From assembly GCA_030146745.1 (NCBI GenBank), contig JASLBD010000147.1, forward strand, positions 1 to 6,578: a DNA stretch of 6,578 nt. The letters are read 5' to 3'. The position numbers and the translations under genes were made by a program. The stretch is from Allosphingosinicella sp. GTDB taxonomy: Bacteria > Pseudomonadota > Alphaproteobacteria > Sphingomonadales > Sphingomonadaceae. The notes under the pieces are model-generated. The model searched no databases and was not told the origin of the DNA. It saw only the letters and a program-made list of their open reading frames with translations. Shown in pieces: positions 1 through 4,532 of the stretch. The first letter of the stretch is position 1. Each line of letters opens with the position of its first letter.

Positions 1-1487
1 GGCGCGGCGAGAGGCTCGAGGAAGCGGGCGTTGAAGGCGCCGCAGCGGCTCCGCGGCAGCAGTGGGCGCAGGCCCAGCACCGGCGGACAGCCGGCCAGCG
101 CGATGAACTGGACAGCGCCATGCGTGCCGGCGGGCAGCGCCTCGATCAGGCCGAGCAACTGGGCGTCCGCGTGGCTGTCGCCGAGGAAGGTCGCGAGAAT
201 CGGAGCCCCGGCCGGCCCGAGCCGGCACGGCTCGGACGGCAGCGCCCCGGTCGAATAGCAGGGCTCGGCGCCGGCGACCGGACGGGGGATCGAATCGCGC
301 ACGACCGCCTCGACCTGGGCCGAGAAACGCTGCGGAAGCCCGTGAGTGCGCCAGATGCCGAGGCTGGCGAGCGCGAGCGCCAGCGGCGGCAGGGCGCAGG
401 CGGCGGCGGCCCGCCAGGAGACCGCCACCCTGTCCGTGCCGATACGCGGCGCGGCCGCCCGCTTGCGGGCCGGCCGCTCGACGAATCGCCGGGAGAGATG
501 GCCGAGCAGGAAGGCCGCGGCGATTCCGGCCGCGATCCACGGTCCTTCGCCGACAAGGCCGGAACGCCGCAGCGCGACCACGATCGGCCAGTGCCACAGA
601 TAGATGGAATAGGAATTGAGCCCGATCCAGGCGGCGACCGAATTGCCGGTCAGGCGCGATCGGGTGCGGGCGGCGACGATCACCAGCATCGTGCCTACGA
701 CCGGCGCGAGCGCGCGTCCGTCGGGCCAGCCGGCCGGGCCGATCCCGATCACCGCCGCCGCGATCAGTCCGAGCCCCGCGGCCTGGGCGATCCGAGCGCT
801 TCGCCCGGAGAGCGGCGGGACCAGGTAGACGAGGGCGCCGGCCAGAAACTCCCAGGCGCGCGGCGGCAGAAGATAGAAGCCGGCGGCCGGGGCCAGCCGG
901 GCGAGCGCGAGCATCAGGCCGAAGGAGAGCAGCGAAGCGGCGGCCAGCAATATCTTCCACCCGCCCGGCCGGAAGAACCGGACGATCAGGGGCAGAAGCA
1001 GCGGGTAGAGCAGATAGAATTGCCATTCGAGCGACAGCGTCCAGCTGTGGAGCAGCCATTTCTGGTCGAGCCCCGGATCGAAATAGCCGGTCTCGCGCCA
1101 GTGGTGGATGTTGGAGACGAACAGGGCGCTGCTTCCCGCCTGCCTGGCGAGCAGTGCATATTCGTCCGGAAGCAGGAAGAACGCCCCGGCCGCCAGGATC
1201 GCGGCGAGCAGAACGGCCAGGGCCGGAACGATGCGCCGGGCCCGGTCGAGGTAGAAGCCGCCGATCGAGAAAGTGCCCCGCTCCATCCGGCCGAGGATGA
1301 TCCCGGTCATCAGATAGCCCGAGATCACGAGGAAGACGTCGACTCCGACGAAGCCGCCGCGCAGCGGCGCCAGCTCGAAATGAAAGCCGAGCACCGCCAG
1401 CACCGCGATCGCCCGGAGCCCGTTTATGTCGGCACGAAAGCCGAGCTTCGGGTCCGCCGCCGGCGCGGCGGTGGAGGCCGCAATCAT
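1..1487 (-). CDS. Membrane O-acyltransferase (acyltransferase 3 / OafA-YrhL type) with C-terminal SGNH domain, partial
   Basis: This is an integral inner-membrane enzyme expected to move acetyl or other acyl groups onto a surface or secreted polysaccharide. The reading frame is open from the ATG at 1487 to the window edge (495 codons), so the C-terminus is missing. Acyltransferase-3 hallmarks are visible: the N-terminal GLRAIAVLAVLGFH, with the conserved Arg25 and His36; VFLVISGYL at about residues 51-59; HSWTLSLEWQFYLLYP at about residues 146-161; and NSYSIYLWHWPIVV at about residues 291-304. Many hydrophobic segments run between them. After about residue 400 the frame enters an SGNH-hydrolase-like periplasmic domain with the block FLGDSHAD (G436-D437-S438-H439). 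The fused architecture is known for OafA-like O-acetyltransferases. The gene starts only 7 nt after the stop of the small membrane-protein gene, so the two are probably co-transcribed. No strong Shine-Dalgarno precedes the ATG. The substrate cannot be told from the sequence. Confidence 0.93.
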   Translation of the reverse strand, partial: MIAASTAAPAADPKLGFRADINGLRAIAVLAVLGFHFELAPLRGGFVGVDVFLVISGYLMTGIILGRMERGTFSIGGFYLDRARRIVPALAVLLAAILAAGAFFLLPDEYALLARQAGSSALFVSNIHHWRETGYFDPGLDQKWLLHSWTLSLEWQFYLLYPLLLPLIVRFFRPGGWKILLAAASLLSFGLMLALARLAPAAGFYLLPPRAWEFLAGALVYLVPPLSGRSARIAQAAGLGLIAAAVIGIGPAGWPDGRALAPVVGTMLVIVAARTRSRLTGNSVAAWIGLNSYSIYLWHWPIVVALRRSGLVGEGPWIAAGIAAAFLLGHLSRRFVERPARKRAAAPRIGTDRVAVSWRAAAACALPPLALALASLGIWRTHGLPQRFSAQVEAVVRDSIPRPVAGAEPCYSTGALPSEPCRLGPAGAPILATFLGDSHADAQLLGLIEALPAGTHGAVQFIALAGCPPVLGLRPLLPRSRCGAFNARFLEPLAA

Positions 1488-1494
1488 AAGGCGG

Positions 1495-1773
1495 TCATTC
1501 GAAGACGCGTCTCAAATGATCGCCGCCTTCGACCTTCAGCGACGGCCCCTGCCAGGGGAGGAGGCGGATGAGCCCGAGGGCGGCGATCTGCATGGCCGCG
1601 ACGATCAGAGCCAGGATCAGCGCGACGGTCGCGAGCATCGGGACGCTGTTGTAGCGGCCGCTTCGGGAGAGGGGGGCCTCGGCGAGCTGGAACGCCCACA
1701 GCAGCGCGAAGATGATCAGGGCGGTGAACGGGGCGAGGACGAACACCAGCTTCACCTGCGACCCGAACGACAT
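1495..1773 (-). CDS. Small two-helix membrane protein of unknown function
   Basis: The predicted protein is 92 residues with two hydrophobic helices, at about residues 8-30 (LVFVLAPFTALIIFALLWAF) and about 46-70 (MLATVALILALIVAAMQIAA). A short polar loop containing SRSGRYNS joins them, and the tail of about 20 residues is charged. I do not recognise a named family. It ends 7 nt before the acyltransferase start on the same strand, which suggests one operon and perhaps a membrane role tied to polysaccharide modification; that link is inference from position only. A good AAAGGAGA-like ribosome site (1798-1806) lies about 24 nt upstream of the chosen ATG, too far for normal use. No in-frame ATG, GTG or TTG lies nearer to it, so the start is less certain than the frame. 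Hydrophobic codon use and the tight operon spacing argue that the gene is real. Confidence 0.7.
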   Translation of the reverse strand: MSFGSQVKLVFVLAPFTALIIFALLWAFQLAEAPLSRSGRYNSVPMLATVALILALIVAAMQIAALGLIRLLPWQGPSLKVEGGDHLRRVFE

Positions 1774-2015
1774 CTGCCTGAGACGGATGATGGCTCGTCT
1801 CCTTTCGCCGCCATCGATATCCGCTGCGGGGGCAAAGCGGAATAGCAGCGACCCGCCGCGCCCCGGAGGGCGGCAGCGGATACGGCGGGCGGGCGGCCCA
1901 ATGCCCGCGCCGGCCGGCCCAGGCGGCCGTCACGGCGGCTCCAGCCCGGCGGCGGCTGCCTTATCTTCGCCGGAAACGGCAGGGAGGATGCGGCGGCACC
2001 GGAGCGGAGCGTGAG
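1774..2015. other. Intergenic region between divergent genes
   Basis: This 242-nt gap separates the minus-strand membrane-protein gene from the plus-strand secreted-protein gene, so it should hold two outward promoters. I see no convincing -35/-10 pair in this very GC-rich stretch. The only clear signals are the GGAG at 2006-2009, 6 nt before the plus-strand ATG, and the distant AAAGGAGA on the minus strand. Confidence 0.5.
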
Positions 2016-2339
2016 ATGAGACTGGCCTTGCTGCTTGCCCTTCGGGCCGCGGAGCCGGCGGCGCCCGAGCCGCTGCCGATCGACTTCGACCTCGCCAGGG
2101 TGAAGCCCGCCGATCGCTGCGAGACCGGCGGGGGCAGCTCCGACGTCGTGGTGTGCGGCCGCCGCCCGCGCGGCGCCTACGACATGGAGAAATGGGAGCG
2201 CGTGTTCAGGACCGAGCCGCTCGTCGCCGAAAAATCGCTCGGCTCCGGCGCCGTGGCCCGCGCCTATGGCGAAAGCGCCGCGATGCCGGGCGGCCAGATC
2301 AGCAGGCGCGCGATGGTGGGGGTGAAGGTGGGGTTTTGA
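2016..2339 (+). CDS. Small probably secreted protein of a sphingomonad-type family, unknown function
   Basis: The predicted protein is 107 residues. A short hydrophobic N-terminus (MRLALLLALRAAEPAAPEP) looks like a brief signal peptide or its remnant, followed by an acidic stretch. The core PADRCETGGGSSDVVVCGRR carries two cysteines (C35 and C47) that could form a disulfide after export. The C-terminal part includes AAMPGGQISRRAMVGVKV. From general knowledge, short exported proteins with a 'D-V/I-V-V-C-G-R-R' motif are common in Sphingomonadales, but I know no assigned function. The start is supported by GGAG at 2006-2009 with a 6-nt spacer; an upstream ATG at 1988 runs into a stop. It faces away from the membrane-protein/acyltransferase pair and has no obvious operon partner. 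The signal peptide is short, so true export is uncertain. Confidence 0.75.
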   Translation: MRLALLLALRAAEPAAPEPLPIDFDLARVKPADRCETGGGSSDVVVCGRRPRGAYDMEKWERVFRTEPLVAEKSLGSGAVARAYGESAAMPGGQISRRAMVGVKVGF

Positions 2340-2364
2340 GCCTAGCCGATCCGGGTCGGAACGG

Positions 2365-2380
2365 CCCGGGGATACCCGGG
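2365..2380 (+). terminator. GC-rich hairpin after the secreted-protein gene, possible terminator
   Basis: CCCGGG-GATA-CCCGGG forms a perfect 6-bp stem with a 4-nt loop, 25 nt after the stop at 2339. There is no immediate T-run; a run of five T occurs only at 2413-2417. It may help end the upstream transcript, but it is not a classic intrinsic terminator. Confidence 0.25.
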
Positions 2381-2423
2381 AAAATAGAGGCTGCCCTGGA
2401 CTTACCGAGCCCTTTTTGCGGCA

Positions 2424-2469
2424 AAGTTCACGAAGTTCATCGAGTCGGGCGTCTTTTGCGTGAACTTCG
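2424..2469. repeat. Inverted repeat CGAAGTTCA / TGAACTTCG
   Basis: CGAAGTTCA at 2431-2439 is the exact reverse complement of TGAACTTCG at 2461-2469. In an offset register, AAGTTCACG at 2424-2432 pairs exactly with CGTGAACTT at 2459-2467. Two overlapping registers mean a direct repeat (AAGTTCA twice) on the left arm and one copy on the right arm. The function is unknown. Confidence 0.5.
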
Positions 2470-2887
2470 CTGCGAGAATCGCGGCCGGTCAGGTACTTGC
2501 TCTCCGCCTCCAGCCCGAGCCCGATCCGTGTCTCGCCCGTCGCCACCGCCTTTCTCCTTTCCGCCGCGCCGCCTTCGGCCTTAGGCAAGCGGCACTCGCG
2601 ATAGAACATAGCAGAAACACCCGCTGCGCGACAGCAGCCTTTCGTCCGATTCCCTCTCCTTTTCCATTGCGCCTTCGTGCCTTCACTCAGAAGCTTGGCC
2701 GTGGTTGGAGGACAAAAGCCGGATATTCGCGGCCCCTGCCTGGCCTCAGCTTTGCACCGGCCGAGCGCTCCTGATTTCACATCGGACTCGTCGTCACCCG
2801 GTTTTGAGGGAAGACACAAAGGCGCGAAGGCAGGACGTAGAAAGGGATATTGGCTGTCGATAGTGGCTCGAGCCGACGGCCACAGAG

Positions 2888-3163
2888 TTAGGAGGCGGCT
2901 CGGCGCCTCGACATGGGTGCGGACGCTTCGCGAAGCAGTCCAGCGACGCTCAGATCCTCGTCGACGTCGGGCCAGTGGATCCCAAGGCCGCCGCCCGCCC
3001 TGGTCCAGTTCGAGCGCTGCGCCGGAGTGGCGCCGAGCAGGCGCGGATACCAGGCGAGCGGCACGGCGATCGTCCGCCCGTCGGCGAGATCGACGATCAG
3101 CCGCTCGGCCTCGAAGCGGACATCCGCCACCCGCTCGTCGCCCACCTTAGCCGAAATATTCAT
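2888..3163 (-). CDS. DUF2442 domain-containing protein
   Basis: The predicted protein is 91 residues. The stretch from VADVRFEAERLIVDLADGRT through AVPLAWYPRLLGATPAQRSN to GGGLGIHWPDVDEDLSVAGL is characteristic of the DUF2442 family (NE0471 N-terminal-like fold), known for a beta-strand core and the IHWPDVDEDLS ending. Its job is not established. DUF2442 genes often sit directly behind DUF4160 genes in a toxin-antitoxin-like arrangement. Here the start is fixed by a strong GGAGG at 3170-3174, 6 nt before the ATG at 3163; a further in-frame ATG at 3199 lacks this. The start overlaps the 3' end of a short frame matching the C-terminus of DUF4160 proteins (3147-3209), so the usual partner seems to have been almost wholly deleted. 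The DUF2442 frame itself looks intact. Function as an antitoxin or regulator is inference from the pairing. Confidence 0.85.
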   Translation of the reverse strand: MNISAKVGDERVADVRFEAERLIVDLADGRTIAVPLAWYPRLLGATPAQRSNWTRAGGGLGIHWPDVDEDLSVAGLLREASAPMSRRRAAS

Positions 3164-3209
3164 GCCAGGCCTCCAGCATCGTCTGCCGACGCTCTTCAAC
3201 GATGCTCAC
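3147..3209 (-). pseudogene. C-terminal remnant of a DUF4160 gene
   Basis: Read from the GTG at 3209, this frame gives 20 residues, VSIVEERRQTMLEAWHEYFG, then TAA at 3147-3149. The 'IVEE...LEAWHEYFG' ending matches how DUF4160 proteins typically end (family knowledge, no search run). Nothing upstream in frame resembles the rest of that roughly 80-residue family: the frame hits a stop about 16 codons above, near 3256. Its GTG overlaps the TGA of the antitoxin remnant (GTGA), and its end overlaps the DUF2442 start by 17 nt, as in DUF4160-DUF2442 pairs. The simplest view is a deletion that removed most of DUF4160 and joined its tail to the antitoxin gene's end. Translation as a 20-residue peptide is possible but unlikely to matter. 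Confidence 0.6.
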
Positions 3210-3237
3210 GCCGCCTTGGCGGTAAGTTCGAGCCCTA

Positions 3238-3255
3238 GGCCGTTTCGACGTTCAG
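3238..3255 (+). repeat. Left terminal inverted repeat of the MITE-like element
   Basis: GGCCGTTTCGACGTTCAG, preceded by TA at 3236-3237. It matches the reverse complement of 3431-3448 at 15 of 18 positions; the differences are at positions 4, 7 and 13 of the repeat. Confidence 0.8.
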
Positions 3256-3430
3256 CATAGCGCCGCCGCCCACAAGCCCCTCTCCCGCTTTGGCGGGAGA
3301 GGAGGGGCCCAAGCCGCAGGCTTGGGAGGTGAGGGTCTGTACCGCGGACTCAGCAAGACCCTCACCTCCCACCGCTTCGCGGCGGGCCCCTCCTCTCCCG
3401 TAAGGACGGGAGAGGAGAAAGTGGCGAACC

Positions 3431-3448
3431 CTGAATGTCGATACAGCC
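3431..3448 (-). repeat. Right terminal inverted repeat of the MITE-like element
   Basis: CTGAATGTCGATACAGCC on the plus strand, followed by TA at 3449-3450. It is the partner of 3238-3255. The paired TA outside both ends sets the element boundary. Confidence 0.8.
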
Positions 3449-3647
3449 TAAGGCCTTCAGTGTGGCGATGACGGAGCCGAGGTCCGCCCCCGCCGTCAGT
3501 GCATCCCGGTCGAGCCCCTTGGCCCGGGCAACGTCGTTGAGGGCGGCGGCGATCAGCTCGGGATCGCCGTCTTCGAATGCGGCTTCCAGATAGCCGAGCA
3601 CGGCCTCTTCGCTGTCGAGATGCTCCGCCGCGTCCCAAGGGCGAGTC

Positions 3648-4127
3648 TCAATCCCCATTATCGGGCGACCTCGAAATGGCGTTCGCCGAGATCCGCCGGG
3701 CGTCGGCGGTGATGAGCGCCAGGCAGTCCTCCGAGCCGCTGTCCTCCCAGGCCCGCTCCGCGACTGCGACGTCGAGCTTCAAGGCCAAAGCCGGCAGGTC
3801 CCGGGCCGGAAGCCGAAGCAGCCGCCGAACTGCCGCGAGACGGAGCTTGTCGAGCCGCTCGAACCTTTCCTCCAGCGCCTCGCCGGCAAGCGCCCGCCGC
3901 TCCGCCGGCAGAAGCGCCTCCTCCGCCTCGAAAGCCGCCATCCGGGCCTCCGCCCGCCGCAAGGCGGCGACGGCCCGGTCCCAAGTACGGCAGGATGGGC
4001 CGCGCGCCGGCCTCGAGGCAGGCGCGGACGGGACGGTCGCCGCCCGCCCCGCCCCGGCAAAGGCGCACGCGCCGACACCCACGCCTAGCAACGCCCGGCG
4101 CGACAGGTTATGCCTCGTAGGCGCCAT
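3648..4127 (-). CDS. Twin-arginine-signal helical protein, copy A, unknown function
   Basis: The predicted protein is 159 residues. The N-terminus MAPTRHNLSRRALLG has the twin-arginine motif (S9-R10-R11-A-L-L). A hydrophobic run GVGVGACAFAGAGRA and an AXA-like cleavage region near residues 28-30 follow, so export by the Tat pathway is expected. The mature part is charged and largely helical: DRAVAALRRAEARMAAFEAE, then EALEERFERLDKLRLAAVRR and LPALALKLDVAVAERAWEDS, then GSEDCLALI. I do not know a function; similar Tat-signal helical proteins occur in Sphingomonas. An AAAGGA ribosome site lies 9 nt before the ATG at 4127. Residues 1-135 match copy B (6040-6546) at about 120 of 135 positions with no gap. 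The C-terminal end differs: here it runs 11 nt into the antitoxin gene. The start lies 20 nt from the left operator palindrome of the R-M island. Confidence 0.85.
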   Translation of the reverse strand: MAPTRHNLSRRALLGVGVGACAFAGAGRAATVPSAPASRPARGPSCRTWDRAVAALRRAEARMAAFEAEEALLPAERRALAGEALEERFERLDKLRLAAVRRLLRLPARDLPALALKLDVAVAERAWEDSGSEDCLALITADARRISANAISRSPDNGD

Positions 4128-4152
4128 GCCTGAGGGTCCTTTCTTGATGGTC
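3690..4152. repeat. Direct repeat copy A (paralogous Tat-gene block)
   Basis: Positions 3721-4127 align to 6140-6546 with a constant offset of 2419 and no gap. Recognisable but weaker similarity extends to about 3690 on the left. On the right it reaches about 4152, where the TTCTTGATGGTC of this copy corresponds to TTCTTCGTGGTC in the other after a 1-nt shift. Beyond these points similarity is lost. Confidence 0.8.
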
Positions 4153-4166
4153 CCTTTTAGGGACCA
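4148..4166. promoter_or_regulatory. Candidate operator 1, TGGTCC-N7-GGACCA, before the HTH gene
   Basis: TGGTCCCTTTTAGGGACCA is a 19-nt palindrome with perfect 8-bp arms and a TTT centre. It lies 26 nt before the inferred CTG start of the HTH gene, and a TTGATG that could act as a -35 box (4144-4149) overlaps its left edge. The same TGGTCC-N7-GGACCA pattern, also 19 nt long, recurs before the endonuclease gene. Two such sites flanking a small HTH gene suggest autoregulation, as in controller proteins of R-M systems; binding is inferred. The site also lies 20 nt upstream of the minus-strand Tat gene, so it might affect that too. Confidence 0.65.
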
Positions 4167-4192
4167 CGCAGAAATGCGTCAAGGGGGTTGAT

Positions 4193-4453
4193 CTGAAGCG
4201 TCCCGCACTTCGGCCGGAGCAGTCGCGAATGGCGCGGGCGGCGCTGGAATGGTCCCTGGAGGACGCCGCCGCGGCGGCCGGGGTCAGCCGGCGGACGGTG
4301 CTTCGGTTCGAACGCTATCACAGAGACGTGAAGCCGGAGCTGATCGAGGGACTCCGGCGGGCATATGAAGCGGTCGGCGTGCGCTTCCTCGACCAAGAGC
4401 GCGACGCGGGCGGCGTGGTTCCCCCTCCGTTGCGGGTCCCGCCTACCCATTGA
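4193..4453 (+). CDS. Small HTH (XRE-like) regulator, candidate controller of the R-M system
   Basis: The predicted protein is 86 residues if started at the CTG at 4193. It contains a helix-turn-helix: RMARAALEWSLEDAAAAAGV (about residues 12-31) followed by the recognition helix SRRTVLRFERY (about 32-42). The helical tail is PELIEGLRRAYEAVGVRFLD. This resembles short XRE-type regulators that begin '(M)KRPxLRPEQSR'. The first ATG in frame is at 4229, but it would remove the first half of helix 1. The CTG start keeps it and has a strong AAGGGGG (4181-4187) 5 nt upstream; the frame is open upstream to a stop at 4145-4147. The gene sits just before the endonuclease gene on the same strand, with matching palindromes on either side, so its likely job is timing expression of the nuclease and itself. 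An alternative is an unrelated regulator carried along with the island. Confidence 0.75.
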   Translation: MKRPALRPEQSRMARAALEWSLEDAAAAAGVSRRTVLRFERYHRDVKPELIEGLRRAYEAVGVRFLDQERDAGGVVPPPLRVPPTH

Positions 4454-4466
4454 GCTACGATTGGGA

Positions 4467-4485
4467 TGGTCCTTGGGAGGGACCA
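4467..4485. promoter_or_regulatory. Candidate operator 2, TGGTCC-N7-GGACCA, before the endonuclease gene
   Basis: TGGTCCTTGGGAGGGACCA has the same outer arms and the same 19-nt length as the palindrome at 4148-4166, but a different centre. It lies between the HTH stop (4453) and the endonuclease start (4533). A TACGAT at 4456-4461 just before it could be a -10 box, though no good -35 is placed for it. If the HTH protein binds here it could repress or activate the nuclease gene separately from its own. Confidence 0.65.
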
Positions 4486-4532
4486 GCGTCGGCGGGGCAC
4501 GGGTAGATCCCTCCAGCATCGGCCGTTAAGCA

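Larger units (their letters stand above)
2340..2887. other. Gene-poor intergenic region with short inverted repeats
   Basis: This 548-nt stretch has no reading frame I would call a gene. The open frames crossing it are arginine- and proline-rich with no recognisable domain, as expected for chance frames in GC-rich DNA. Visible structure: the CCCGGG hairpin at 2365-2380; the inverted repeat around 2424-2469; the diverged inverted pair AAGGC(A/G)CGAAGGC at 2671-2683 (minus sense) and 2819-2831 (plus sense); and the palindrome GGCTCGAGCC at 2865-2874. The last one lies just beyond the DUF2442 gene on the minus strand and may contribute to ending that transcript. Short repeats of this kind suggest a site where small repeat elements accumulate. 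Confidence 0.55.
3238..3448. mobile_element. 211-bp palindromic MITE-like element with TA target duplication
   Basis: The ends are imperfect 18-bp terminal inverted repeats: GGCCGTTTCGACGTTCAG at 3238-3255 and, on the other strand, GGCTGTATCGACATTCAG (3431-3448); 15 of 18 positions match. A TA lies immediately outside each end (3236-3237 and 3449-3450). TA duplication on insertion is the mark of the IS630/Tc1-mariner superfamily, so this looks like a non-autonomous element moved in trans by such a transposase. The interior codes for nothing and is one long imperfect palindrome centred near 3343-3347. Its parts include CCTCTCCCGC / GCGGGAGAGG (3279-3288 with 3293-3302), CCCAAGCC / GGCTTGGG (3308-3315 with 3319-3326), a perfect 15-bp pair (3324-3338 with 3356-3370), a perfect 16-bp pair (3295-3310 with 3384-3399), and a 12-bp stem with AAGG loop (3390-3417). 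In RNA it would fold strongly and could block transcription. Confidence 0.85.
3206..3658 (-). pseudogene. HI1420-type addiction-module antitoxin gene split by a MITE-like insertion
   Basis: The 5' part (3658 down to about 3451) encodes MGIETRPWDAAEHLDSEEAV and LGYLEAAFEDGDPELIAAAL, ending in VIATLKALG. This is the N-terminal signature of the HI1420/HigA-like 'addiction module antidote' family. The frame then enters a 211-bp palindromic element and ends 27 codons later at a TGA (3362-3364). Past the element, the last codons (3237 to 3206) encode GLELTAKAA and a stop. Removing the element plus one TA rejoins the two parts in frame to give ATLKALGLELTAKAA, a typical family ending, for a 79-residue protein. 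That is shorter than the usual 95-100 residues. The missing part seems to be in the helix-turn-helix, between ARAKG and LDRDAL, so DNA binding may have been impaired before the insertion. No RelE/HigB-like toxin gene is next to it. Its ATG overlaps the end of the upstream Tat-signal gene by 11 nt. A GAGG sits about 10 nt before the ATG. Confidence 0.8.

Noticed and set aside
120..1571. Long plus-strand open frame of 483 codons
   Set aside because: It is rich in Arg, Gly, Pro and Asp with no domain, and lies opposite the acyltransferase frame, which has clear family motifs.
1752..2819. Minus-strand open frame of 355 codons across the intergenic region
   Set aside because: It crosses the plus-strand secreted-protein gene and non-coding repeats, has low-complexity composition and shows no recognisable domain.
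2677..3150. Plus-strand open frame of 157 codons overlapping DUF2442
   Set aside because: It is antisense to a well-supported family member and shows no recognisable domain.
3279..3302. Strong hairpin CCTCTCCCGC / GCGGGAGAGG read as an intrinsic terminator
   Set aside because: There is no T-run after it on either strand, and it is part of a larger transposed palindrome with defined ends.
4250..4268. TGGTCC inside the HTH gene as a third operator
   Set aside because: The right arm is missing at the 19-nt spacing, so only a half-site exists.
4432..4466. Minus-strand CGTAGCTCAATGGGTAG, resembling the D-arm start of a tRNA
   Set aside because: The expected pairing GAGC is absent (GGCG instead), and no anticodon arm, T-arm or CCA end follows. 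The plus-strand HTH gene ends inside it, so chance similarity is more likely than a tRNA remnant.
4157..4519. Minus-strand open frame opposite the HTH gene
   Set aside because: It has arginine- and proline-rich shadow composition and runs through both candidate operators; the plus-strand HTH motif is convincing.
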